In this document: positions 33,607 through 64,000 of the stretch, piece by piece
Position numbering within the stretch: the first letter of the stretch is position 1
Layout of the letters: each line of letters starts with the position of its first letter
DNA from: Delphinapterus leucas
Taxonomy: Eukaryota > Chordata > Mammalia > Artiodactyla > Monodontidae
Length of the DNA: 64,000 bases
Direction: 5' to 3'
Assembly: GCF_002288925.2 (NCBI RefSeq)
Contig: NW_022098043.1
Location: 7,900,331-7,964,330, forward strand
Program-made: the position numbers and the translations under genes
Notes under the pieces: generated by a model
Told to the model about the DNA's origin: nothing
The model's input: only the letters and a program-made list of their open reading frames with translations
The model's database searches: none

Positions 33607-35984
33607 TTCAGTCTAACTCATTCATGGTCTCAAATTTTTTGAAAAATAAACTTAGCTTGAATAGTGTGATAAAGTTCACAGAATTTACTTAATTGTCATT
33701 GCACTCAGTGGTTTCAAACAACAAATACATTTAAATAACGAGCTTTGTTGTATCATAGGCCTTGAGTTGAACTTTGCTCTGCTGTAGCACACATCTCAGT
33801 CAGCGTTTTCCTGAATGAACAAAGGATGGGACTTTCCACTGTTTAAGGCCAGCCAGCATTAGGGAGCATCTGCAGTTTGATTCTTCTGATGATGGTGTGA
33901 TAGAAAAGGCAGGACACCAAGAGAGAGCAAGCAAAAGGCTTCACACTCCTTCCTTCCTGCTTAAATATGAAATTAAGGGACATGTAAATAGCAGGTGTTG
34001 CTGGAGGGATCTTCAATTATCTGAAGAGTTCTGGTCCCAGGCTTGCTTGGCCATAGTGTGGACCCCTGGCTGGAGACAGGTGGCCAACTGTTTCAGCAGT
34101 TTGTGTGTTCTGATCTCTCCTATGGGGAGAAATGGCAGGCCCTTTGTCATATGCAATCATATTTATTTGGGAGAGACATAAATAAATAAGTAGATGAATT
34201 TCCTTCCAATTTACTTGTAGAGGCACAAGGAAATCAGATGTTATCTTTAATTTTTTGATCGATCTCAGAGAATTTTAAATTACAATTTTAAAATGTTCCA
34301 TTGAAATTGTCCTTTGGAGAAAGGTAAGAAAGAGAAGGTTGGAGAAACTTCACACTCCAGTGACCGCAGGCTCAACCATGGAAACTTAGTCAGTTGGGGC
34401 AAAGATCTCCTTTAAAGTTTAAATCTACCCATCTGCTGTGTGTCATTATCATTACAGCTCTTTGATGTTTACTGAGAAGGAACAAGAAGTTCTCTGAGAT
34501 ATTTAATATTTTAACGAGAAGGATTTTCTTTACTCTCCTAGGAATGTAACCTTTTACCATAAGGCTTGTAATGACTATGCAGCTTGTAAGACATTCACTA
34601 AAGGGACATTGCTTTGATGTTTCTGAGTTAAAGAGTGCAGTTGTTATTGGCCTTTGGGTTTGTTTCCCTAAGCTGCAAATAAACCTGCTGAACCTGTGAT
34701 GCTTAATCTACCCACGTGTAGAAATGAAATGTCCAGGCTCATATTAATTAACCATCCATTGTAGACAGTGCAGTTTCTTGTTCAACAGAAAGCACTGGAC
34801 TCATTCATTTCTCCTTCTGTAGAAAAATCTAAGGTGCTTGTGACGTGTCTAAATCAAGCACAGTGTGAAGCTCAATTCTTCAGCAGACCTCTGTATAGAA
34901 AGGGCAAGCAAAACAGAATAAAAAACAAAAGAAAGGGCAAGCAAGTGGATTTCTACACAGAGAAGCTTCCAGCAGGGATCACAGGGTTCCATGCTCTCCC
35001 TTCTCAGGGTAGAGATACAGCCTTATTGTGTGGGCCCCAGGGGCTGCCTTTCGTAGGGATCACGGCCCTGGTTCCACTGGCCTCATCTGTCCTCCTGAGA
35101 AGGAAGTCTTCCACGGTGGTACCATGTCTCAGGTCTCAGGGGAATCATCCTGAGTTTCCCCCATAATGGTATCCCACGCAGGTGAATTCAGGGATACGGC
35201 ATATGCTTTTCTGCTAAAATATCTGTTTATACTGCAGATTTAATATTCTGTCTGGGAGTAGTCTCATTCATTCAGAGAATATTTGTTAAACATCCAAGGC
35301 AGCCTTTACTATGCTCAGCCACAAGAATTAGAGGAGAGTGGAAGGGGTTGCTGGAGAGGCCACAGGATTCTTTTCTGGTATACACTCTGCTCTGTGGCAT
35401 CCTGTGTCTTCATTGTACCCTTTTCCCTCCAGGCAGCAAGACTGTATGTATAGTTTTGATAAAGCGCATAATATTCCTAAGAAGCATCATTTAACCTTCC
35501 CCCAAAGGACATGGGGGCGAAAAAGGCTGATGCTAATATAAAAATGGAAAAAGGCAAGACTTAAAAAAGAGAACTGTTGAGGGCTGTTTGACCTTCCCTC
35601 GTGGACGATGTCCTTTGGCACCATTTCAATGCTCTTTGTCTCCTCCTGGCAGGAGACAGACACGTTTTCCCAGGGCAGCAACATCTTTTATCCACAGACC
35701 ATTTCAGAAATGTTATCTGTGAATTGCCAGCAGAGGTGGAAGGGGTTTTTGCTAAAACTGTTGACAGAGCAAAGCTGCTGCCGGATCAAAATCCAGCTAC
35801 TTGGAACTCCTGGGCTGTAGTTTTTAGAGGTTAGAATCCGACAACGGTGGGCAGAGAGTGAGATTTCATTGGGAAGAAGTGTCTCTGTTTTGCCTGGGCA
35901 AGGTGGATGCAAATGTGGTGGTGATGGACTGTGGAGGTGCGGTGTTGTTGAGACATTCAGTCTGTGGTTTATGCAGTCCAGTAA

Positions 35985-36420
35985 GTTTGCTACCCTGCGG
36001 TGATTATTCAAAGTACAAATATGGCTATGTCACCTGCTGCTTAAAATCCTTCACAGGCTCTTTGTCCTTGCCCATTGCTCTCAGGATAAAGCCTAAGCTC
36101 CTTAGCCTGGCAGAGAAGGTGCTTCACTCTTTGGCCCTAGCATCTTTCTTGCTGTCCCCCTTCCCTGCCCTTTGTGGTCCAGCAATACCGAATTACTTGC
36201 AGTTGTCCCAAGCATCATGCTGATCCCTTTGTCTTAATTTACCTCTTTGAACGAATCCCCATTCATACTTGAGGTCACCTCCTCCAGGAAGCCTTCTCTG
36301 ACCTTTCCTAGACTGGGCTAGATGCCCCTACTCTGTCTCCCCTTCTAAACGTTCAGTTCTGTAAGGACAGGGATTGTGATTTTTAAACCTTAGATCCCCT
36401 AGCACCCAGCATGGGGTCTG
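35985..36420 (+). mobile_element. L2 LINE 3' fragment
   Basis: Landmarks are CAGGATAAAGCCTAAGCTCC, CACCTCCTCCAGGAAGCCTT and GTAAGGACAGGGATTGTGA. Confidence 0.7.
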
Positions 36421-37099
36421 CTGGATCTCCAGCCCTCCCAAGGGGGTGGAGAGAGGAAGGGGCTGGGCTATCTTTCAAACTCAAAATCACATGACTCACT
36501 CCACCTTCCCAGGGGTGAGCCAGAGGAGAAACCAGAAGGAAACAACAGGAAAGTCAAATAGCTCAATCCCCGCCCACAACAGAATCAACTGCTGAGTTTG
36601 CTCTCTAGAATTTACACTACATTATTGCTAAATGAACCTCCTTTCTAAAAGCTTCTTTCTTTTATTCTTTCTTTTTTTTTAAATTAAAAAGTCTTTTAAG
36701 TAAAAGTAATATGCATCCTTGGTTTAAAAAAACACTAACAGTATATAGAGATGGGCTCATCATGAAAAGCAAACGGTCTCCTGTTCCAACTCCCTCTAAG
36801 CCCAGAGGCATGCTATTTTACTCCTTTGGCTATTTCTTCTATGATTTCCTTCAGTTCTCTACTATCCCCTGATTTGGCAGACTGAGCTATTTAAGGCACA
36901 AAGCTGACCATGTCACCCCACCCCACCCCATCTGAAACTGATAGCTGCCCTTTGGAATAAGGTCAACTCCTTAACAGGGCCAACCAGGCCTGCTTCTTCT
37001 GGTCCTCCTGCCGCCCTTACCCACTTTTCTGTTTTCTTCTTTTTTCCTGTCTATGTACATTTTCAATTTTTACATCTTTAGAGTGACACCCCCTCCTCC

Positions 37100-37595
37100 C
37101 CCCCAACCATGGCTTTGTGGAATCCCCTCCCCTTGACTGTGGGCTGGACTTTAGTGACTTCTTCTAAGGAATAGAATTTGGCAAAAGTGATGGGAAGTCA
37201 CCTTCATGGTTAGGTTACCAAAAGACTCTGGCATCTGTCTTGCTCCCTCTTTTGCTCTCTTGCTTGATTCTTCTGAGGGAAGCCAGCTGCTGTGTTGTAA
37301 CCTGCCCTGTAGAGACGTCCAAGTGACAAGGAACTAAATGGTAACAGCAACAGCCCATAGGAGTCCTGCCAACAACCACACCTGTGAGCTCTGAAGTGGA
37401 TCCTTCCCCAGTCAAGCCTTTGGATGAGCCTGCAGCCCCAGCTGACACCTTAACTACAGCCTTGTATGAAACCTTGAGATGACCTAGATTAGCCCAGAGT
37501 CCTGACCTGCAGGAACTGTGTGATAATAAATTTTTGTTGTCCCAAGCTGCTAAATTTTGGCATAATTTGTTGCACAGCAATAGGTAACTAACACA
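37100..37595 (+). mobile_element. LTR of MaLR (MLT1-like) type
   Basis: It has GTGGGCTGGACTTTAGTGAC near the 5' side, TGAGGGAAGCCAGCTGC in the middle, and GTGTGATAATAAATTTTTGT near the 3' end, a poly(A)-signal-containing LTR end. The family name is from memory. Confidence 0.6.
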
Positions 37596-37800
37596 ATCAT
37601 TATGCCATTTTTTTTCCTGTTCAGTCATAGAACAGGAAACAGGTTTTTAATTGCCCCTCGCTTAACTTCCCCTTCCCATACCCCCTCAAAAACTATTAAC
37701 AGACTAGGTGTTCCTTCCACGCCTGTTTCTGTGCTCATATAATTGTATAAAAAATACTGTGTGTGTGTGAGACTTATTAGGCCATTCCATTATTTATTCT

Positions 37801-38014
37801 TTTTTTTTTTTTTTTTTTTTTTGTGGTACGCGGGACTCTCACTGTTGCGGCCTCTCCCGTTGTGGAGCACAGGCTCTGGACGTGCAGGCTCAGCGGCCAT
37901 GGCTCACGGGCCTAGCCGCTCCGTGGCATGTGGGATCTTCCCGGACCGGGGCACGAACCCGCGTCCTCTGCATCGGCAGGCGGACTCTCAACCACTGCGC
38001 CGCCAGGGAAGCCC
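37801..38014 (-). mobile_element. CHR-1-type SINE, young copy
   Basis: The - strand starts GGCTTCCCTGGCGGCGCAG, has GGTTCGTGCCCCGGTCCGGG and ends in a long A run (T run 37801-37822). A perfect 14-bp duplication flanks it: 37787-37800 and 38015-38028. The body form is the GC-rich one I associate with toothed whales. Confidence 0.93.
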
Positions 38015-38429
38015 CCATTATTTATTCTTGAACAGCATTTTCTGGCTTCATTTCTGACACAGGTACCCAAAGTACCCCTGGCATCCATCAATCGTAGTTG
38101 TGCCCTCTTCCCTCCCAAAAGGAAATCCTAAAGAATCTTGTAGTTTACATAAGCAATTAGCAGCAGCTGGCAAGAGCCACAGAAATATACATGCTTCTAT
38201 TGGAATATGTCCATGGGAATCTGGGACTCAGCTTTAGGGTCCTAAAAAACACAGACAGCCCTGAACAATAGAGCACATGCTGCTCTGAAATCACAGCCCT
38301 CAGAACAGTGGGACTGCAAAATGAAAGTGCTTTTATTTTAAACAAACTTCCCAGCTTCTCTGCAGCCAAATGAATGTGATTCTTCCAAGGGGACGTTGTT
38401 CAAATAATTTCTGGAATCCTTCTTTGCAA

Positions 38430-38815
38430 ATTGCCTTCCCCAGTCTGTTTCCATGAAGTATAAGAACACTGGGCTTCGTCCTCCAGACAGCCCTCATTCT
38501 TTGACCCTCCCCAAACCGCATTCCCTAATGCGCTGACCCTTCTTGTGCCCTGGCTGAAATATCCCCTCCTCAGGGCTGCTCTGCCCATTCTCAGGCAAGC
38601 TCCACTCCTCCTGTGACTTGCCCCTGGAGCACTTTCTTCCCCTTGGGTGGCCCTTGTCATGAAGTACTAGAATCATTTAGATGTCATTTGCCACAGCTAG
38701 ACAGAACCCTGTGAGGGCAGGGATTTTATGTCTTATTTACTATTGTATCCCCAGGGTCAGGTCCCAGCCCTGCAACACAGTAGGCACTCAATAAACAATT
38801 GTTAAATGAATGTAA
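38430..38815 (+). mobile_element. L2 LINE 3' end
   Basis: The end carries GTGAGGGCAGGGATTTTATG, CACAGTAGGCACTCAATAA and TTGTTAAATGAATG, the typical LINE-2 terminus. Confidence 0.75.
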
Positions 38816-38884
38816 AAGCCTGTTTGCAAAACTCAAATCCATCATCAGAGGACCCAAATTTGTCACCCTTAATAAAAGGAACAG

Positions 38885-39095
38885 CTGGCATGTATCAAGA
38901 GCTTACTGAGGACCCAGCACTGGGCTCTCAATAGGGCATTATTTCCTTTGATCCACACGACAATGCTGTATGCTGGGAACTGTCATCCCTGATTTACAGA
39001 TGAGGAAATTGAGACTCAGAGCAATGAAATCGCTTGCCCAAAGCCACAAGGTTTGGAGGCTGTTCAACTCTGAAGTTCCAACTTTCAACCATTGT
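38885..39095 (+). mobile_element. MIR-family SINE (MIRb/MIRc-like)
   Basis: ATCCACACGACAATGCTGTA, then TTTACAGATGAGGAAATTGA and CTTGCCCAAAGCCAC are typical of the MIR core and 3' half. Confidence 0.75.
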
Positions 39096-40515
39096 GCTAT
39101 ACCATTTTTTTCTTGTTAAATAGAAAAAAAAAATGTTTTGGAAATTTAAAAAATACAGACATGTACAAAGGAAAAAACCCACTAATCTAGACTCGCATCA
39201 AGCAGAAGTTTAACTGATGTTAACATCTTGGCCTATTTTCTTTCACCTTCCTTCTTTTTCCTTCTCCACTCCTCTTTATTGAGAACATTCAGAGGAATGT
39301 GCTGGAGGCCGCAGCAGCCACTTCTAAAGAAAGGCAGGATGGCAGCAGGTAGGTCTGGGTGTGTGATGGAAAAGCCAGTCTTAACGGGCAGTAACCCCTG
39401 CAGGTGCTCTGATCTCAGTAGAAAGGACTCCCAGGGAAGGGGTGAATTACCTGTCCACTTCCTGTGTCCCCAGCAACTTGCTTGCCTGGGAAAGAGGAAA
39501 ATCTACACCCTATTCGTACCCCAGCCACCAAAGCTCACCCCAAGGCCAACTCCTCCAGGGAGGACACCCAGAGCTGTCAGCCCCCTTTACAGGGCCAGCC
39601 TAGCTCCTTCCCTTATTCAGTCCTCACCTCCCTAATTGTACCAACAGACAGTCCCCTCCCTGACCCTCCTCACTCCCCAGAAGGCAGCATGCCCCCCGGA
39701 ACTATGCCTACCCTGCACTTGGTACCCGCCTGGACCACAGTGTGTATTTCTGTGCATTAGTCCTGTTTACACCTCTCTCTCCCCATCAGACGGCAAGTTT
39801 CTCAAGGGCAGAGACTGTTTCTTATACATCTTTCCCTCTGCAGTATTTGGCATATAAAAGAGACTCAGTAAATAAGGGCAGCCAGACATCAGCTGTGGGA
39901 GAATGGGAAAAACACTCAGAGTCAGACAGACCTGGTTCCAATTCCAGATCTGCCACATCCCAGCGGGTGGCAAGGAGCAGGCACTGTTTCTAGACCATAG
40001 TGGGAGTTACAGGACCTGGATTCTGGTTTGAATTTTGCTGCAGTCCTAAAGCAAGTTACTCAACCAAGGCCCTCATCTGTAAGAAGGGGGAGATAGCTAC
40101 TTCGCCGAGTTGTCAAGTACTTTAAATACAAAATAATCCACGCAAAAGTACTTGACACAGAGTATGTCCTCATAGAGACATTTGCTCTGCTGTCTAGACA
40201 AACTCACGCCTCCCCCTTTATACTTGGGGGTGACAGCATCCAGTACCCGGGTCTAACTGAGCCCAGAACGACTCTAGAAACGGCCGTTGGCAGTAAGATC
40301 CAGCCCAGCGGCCTCCCATCTGGAGAAGGCAGGGGCAGGAAGCCTAAAAACTCAGCTCTCCACACCAGCTACACAGGTCCAAGGTGCCTGTTTCCTCTCC
40401 CAGAAGAAAGAATCCAGGTCTTTCTATAAAGACGAATCACCCTGCCCCTCCTAAGAGCTACAGCAAGGATTGAGACAGCAAAACGTGCTCTCCCAAATCA
40501 GTATGTTCTGTAATG

Positions 40516-40521
40516 TTTATA
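40516..40521 (-). terminator. CDA: Candidate CDA poly(A) signal (TATAAA variant)
   Basis: No AATAAA is present on the - strand within 480 nt of the CDA stop. TATAAA here would give a 3' UTR of about 385 nt, close to the human length as I recall it. Confidence 0.35.
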
Positions 40522-40884
40522 ATTAGAAAAGTCGCTCAGAGCAGGATAGAACCTTAGATAGGATAGAACCAAGCAGGACAGCACAGACTTGGCAGGACGG
40601 AAGAGAGGGACGGGGGCGCTCTGAGTCCTAGGGAGGACAAGGAGGGTTGCAAGGAGGGGCTGTAGGCCCAGGCTGGAGGGAAACCCTGTATCACTTCAGT
40701 AGAAACCCCACTGCTTGAGTGTAATTTGGAAAAGTCATCTCTGCCCAGCACCTGTGGGGTTGGGGACCACTAGGCAGGCATCCCCAGGTCTGTGAGTACA
40801 TCTTCATGAAGTTCTCTGGGTGGCTGTCCCCTTAAGCACGTGTGGGAACCCAGGGTCTCCCAGGCGGTGGGTGTTCCCCGTCCC

Positions 40885-60799
<19,915 letters not shown>

Positions 60800-61239
60800 C
60801 TAGAGTCTCCCAGGTGCGTGCCTCTGGGGATGCTGGGCGGGGCCCGGTGAGGGAGAGGAGCCCTCCTTGGTTTGGGGACAGAGGGTGTGGTGTGTGTCCC
60901 AGTGTGGAAGGATGCCACTGTGTCCACGTGTGCTTCACACTCTCCCTTGGGGACCACTCCCACTGCTGACAGACTGATGGGTGAGAGGGTCAGGGGATGG
61001 GTGCCACTGTGATCTCAGCTGGAGGGAACCTCTGAGATCATCTACTCAGGACGCCTCACTTTTTGTTGTTGTTGTTGGCAAAATAGACATTGGGCTGCTG
61101 GTAAAAGAAGTGAGTTTGCATCCTGGCTCCACTACTTCCCATATGTACAACTGTTGGCAGGTGACGTGCCTTTCTGAGTCAGTTCCCTCATCAGTACAGT
61201 GGGGATAGTGACCATCTCTGTCCTGAATTCTAGGATTAC

Positions 61240-61440
61240 AGAACGGCTCGAGCTCTGGAGTTTAGTAGACCCTAGTTTGAATTCCAGTTCTGCCATTTAT
61301 TAGCTGTATGACTTTGGGAAGTTAATACCACCTCTCTAAGCCTCAGTTTTCTCATCTGTAAAATGGGTGCACTAACAGTATCATGTAGCATTTGTAATGA
61401 GGATTGAATGAGATACAATTTGTTACAGTGAGCATGGTTG
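61240..61440 (+). mobile_element. MIR SINE, well preserved
   Basis: TTTATTAGCTGTATGACTTT, AAGCCTCAGTTTTCTCATCT and GAGGATTGAATGAGATACAA match MIR over nearly full length, upstream of CDA. Confidence 0.8.
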
Positions 61441-62545
61441 GAGGATCCCATGACGTCATGATGTAAGCATCCTTTGTGACTCCATGCAAATGGTGTTTTT
61501 GTCATTAAGTGACCTGGCCAAGATTACATAGGAAGGGCAGAATACCAATTAGGGCATCCAGAGGCATCCAAATGTCCCCAGACCCGCAGCAAACAGGAGT
61601 GAATCTGTAGCTTCTCTTAGGGCTTAAATGGGTGGTGTGGGGAAAGGGAAAGGGAGGGGAGGTGGGAAATGAAGCAGCAACTCCATGCTCTGCACGCTGA
61701 CATCTCTGGGTTCTGCAGTGTAGCATCTTTGTGTCCTGAGCCTGGAGCTCTCAGCCACGTGGAGACACAGGCAAGCACCCAACTGTAGAGTCTCCCCTTC
61801 CCCTTCCCTCCCTTCCCTCCTTCAGATTCCCCACACCTCCTTTCCACATATTTGGCCCTCAGAGAAGCAGCTGGTTCCCTCCCACTCTGTTGCACTCTCC
61901 TCCTGGATTTATACCTTCGGCATCTAGAGCAGTTTCCAGGATCTGAGGCAGGGCTGGTGGAGGAAGCAGCGAGAGGGCTCTCCTGCCTCTTCTATCCCTG
62001 TACAGCCCAGGCACCCCAAAAGCCCTTCCCCCAAGGCTCGAGGAAAGAAAGCAAAGGATGTCCTGGGACCATGTGCACCCACTTGACATGGGAATAATTC
62101 CAAAGCTTTTGGTGGCCAAGTAGCATCACAATTGGGAAAAGACTTACGGTGCCCTGCTGGCCTGCCAGGCCTGTTAAGAGGCCTCACTAAGCAACCCTGT
62201 ATCTGTCCCCTGCCCTGTCTTGACTCACCCCAGCTCAGCTCAGCCCAGCCCTGCCCAGGCCAGGGGCTGGGCTCCTTGGCTCCACGGTACCAAGAGGACA
62301 TGGACGACCTCCAGGCTACTGATGGCCCTTGGCGCCTTCAAAGCTCTTTACCTACCCATGCCATAAAGGGGGACAGTGACCATTACAAACCCAGCTGTGT
62401 GGAGCTTGAGAGCCAGCAGTAGCTCTAGAATTCCTTATAGAGGGGGCTTGGGGTGGTCATCTGGATAGAAGGAGAGGGTAGGCCTGGAAACTTGGTTAGA
62501 GCTAAGTTATAGATCAACTATAGATAAATACGTATATAAAAACAT

Positions 62546-62652
62546 TTTTTTTTTTTGGCTTGCAGGATCTTAGTTCCCCATCCAGGGATCGAACCTGGGG
62601 CCCCGGCTGTGAAAGCTCCGAGTCCCAACCACTGGACCACCAGGGAATTCCC
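62546..62652 (-). mobile_element. CHR-family SINE, short form
   Basis: The - strand reads GGGAATTCCCTGGTGGTCC and GGTTCGATCCCTGGATGGGG, ending in an A run. Confidence 0.85.
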
Positions 62653-62929
62653 AAGATGAGCAATATTAATGGCATTTTCTAAACATGCTTTAATCTCCAC
62701 TTCACATAAAATTAAGAAAACTTAATTGCCCAGATCAAAGAATAGGAATATCAAAGAAGATGTTTTGAGTGACAATGGAGATTATCAAGGTCCTCAAAGC
62801 CTCCCCAACCTCCGCCCCCAGGCCTTTGCTCAGTGAGAAAAACCACCCAGAGTCCCCATGTTAGAGCTCAAATACCATTCACTCACTTATTCGTTCAATA
62901 AACAGTTACTCATGATCATAGCTAACACT

Positions 62930-63218
62930 TTTTTTTTAAAATAAATTTATTTATTTACTTATTTTTGGCTGCGTTGGGTCTTCATTACTGTGTGCGGGCT
63001 TCCTCTAGTTGCAGCAAGCAGGGGCTACTCTTCGTAGCGGTGCAGGGGCTTCTCACTGCGGTGGCTTCTCTTCTTGTGGAGCACGGGCTCTAGACGCGCG
63101 GGCTTCAGTAGTTGAGGCACACGGGCTTAGTTGCTCCGTGGCATGTGGGATCTTCCTAGACCCGTGTCCCCTGCATTGGCAGGGGGATTCTTAACCACTG
63201 CGCCACCAGGGAAGTCCC
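62930..63218 (-). mobile_element. CHR-1-type SINE, full length with target-site duplication
   Basis: The - strand starts GGACTTCCCTGGTGGCGCAG and ends in an A-rich (AAAT)n tail. The flanking CATAGCTAAC repeats at 62917-62926 and 63219-63228. The B-box region carries a small deletion. Confidence 0.9.
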
Positions 63219-63651
63219 CATAGCTAACTCTATATGTGAGTGGGACTTGTTTTGGACTCTATTATGTTCCATTGGTGAATTTTTTCACTCCTACACCCAT
63301 ACCATACCTGTCTTTATTATAACTTTATAATAAGTATTGATTTCTGGAGGCCAAATACCCTCACCTCCCCCCATCCCCGCCTGCCACTTGAGCCTTTGCT
63401 CTTCTCTGTGCATTTTATAATCAAGTTTTCAATATCCACTGAAAACTTTCTTATCTGGCCTCTGAAGGAATTTGGAAAATGTTGGAGTAATCCATTTGAC
63501 TTTTTGGGAGAATTTTCTTGTAAAACCATCCTGAACCTCATGTTTTCTTTTAAGAAAAAAATTTAAACTATCAATTGAATTTCTTTCAATATTGTAGAGC
63601 TATTTGAGTTTTCTATTGCTTCTTGAGTCGGTTTTAGTAAACTAGCTGTGT

Positions 63652-63727
63652 GTGTTTTTTTTAAAGGGTTAGGGCCACTGTAGTGAAAGCCCAGAATCCT
63701 AACCACTAGGCCACCAGGGAACTCCCC
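63652..63727 (-). mobile_element. Truncated CHR-family SINE
   Basis: Only the first part remains on the - strand: GGGAGTTCCCTGGTGGCCTA and GTTAGGATTCTGGGC, then an A run. The B box and body are lost. Confidence 0.7.
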
Positions 63728-64000
63728 TATAAAACTCTTTTCAAAATAATGTTTTAAATGCTTAGAGTTATAAAGCAAGCCAGTTGTATTGAAATACAGT
63801 TATCAGAATAGTTAAAATATTTGTGTACTTTTAAATTAATGCATTAAATAACAAGCTCTAACAGTAAGCCTAATAACTACTGTGATTTTGAAGTCATGAT
63901 AGGAGTGAAATGTATTTTGGAATACTGCAATAAAGTGATGTGAAAATATTTATGATTTACATTGGTGACAAAGTCACAGGTACTGTAATATTTCTGTGAT

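Larger units (their letters stand above)
31000..40500. other. PINK1-CDA intergenic region
   Basis: No exon, RNA gene or intact reading frame is recognisable. It is mainly old L1 (31505-33470), L2 (35985-36420, 38430-38815), an LTR (37100-37595), MIR (38885-39095) and two CHR SINEs. Positions about 33610-35980 look largely unique, AT-rich and unannotatable from sequence alone. Confidence 0.7.
60900..64000. other. Region upstream of CDA
   Basis: No exon is recognisable. It holds the MIR at 61240-61440 and three CHR SINEs (62546-62652, 62930-63218, 63652-63727). Positions 61450-62500 look unique, with no promoter-grade CpG island seen beyond CDA exon 1. Confidence 0.6.

Overview
This window is ordinary euchromatic DNA from a placental mammal. 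The genes have introns and match human chromosome 1p36.12 genes closely. The interspersed repeats point to a cetacean, most likely a toothed whale: at least 13 tRNA-derived SINEs of the CHR family are present. The full-length CHR-1-type copies look like those common in toothed whales, and I see no ruminant Bov-B or Bov-A2 elements. The species assignment is an inference from repeat content recalled from memory. Ancient mammalian MIR, L2, L1, hAT-type and LTR repeats fill most of the remaining non-coding sequence.

Layout, left to right. Positions 1-3015 hold the 3' end of KIF17 (+ strand, last two coding exons and the 3' UTR). Positions 5399-14355 hold the complete DDOST gene (+ strand, 11 coding exons, 439 aa). 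PINK1 lies tail to tail with it on the - strand (8 coding exons, 30824 down to 15943, 584 aa). A repeat-rich gap of about 10 kb follows (31000-40500). CDA is then complete on the - strand (4 coding exons, 60697 down to 40885, 146 aa). Positions 60900-64000 are upstream of CDA and hold only repeats. The order KIF17-DDOST-PINK1-CDA and the relative strands match human. All exon boundaries were placed by GT/AG splice sites, reading-frame continuity and remembered human protein sequences. Most internal PINK1 and CDA exons have the same lengths as I remember for human.

The four genes are neighbours but do not form a pathway. KIF17 is a dendritic and ciliary kinesin. DDOST is a subunit of the ER oligosaccharyltransferase. 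PINK1 is the mitochondrial-damage-sensing kinase. CDA is the pyrimidine-salvage cytidine deaminase. All four coding sequences are open as far as they can be followed, with catalytic residues in place.

I found no new gene system. The observations most worth checking are a solo LTR in the sense direction just upstream of PINK1 exon 2, tandem (NAGNAG) splice acceptors in PINK1 and KIF17, lineage changes in the PINK1 N-terminus, a twin-primed L1 with a SINE nested in its target-site duplication, a (GT)n/22-mer compound satellite in a PINK1 intron, and a triple ETS-type promoter array at DDOST.
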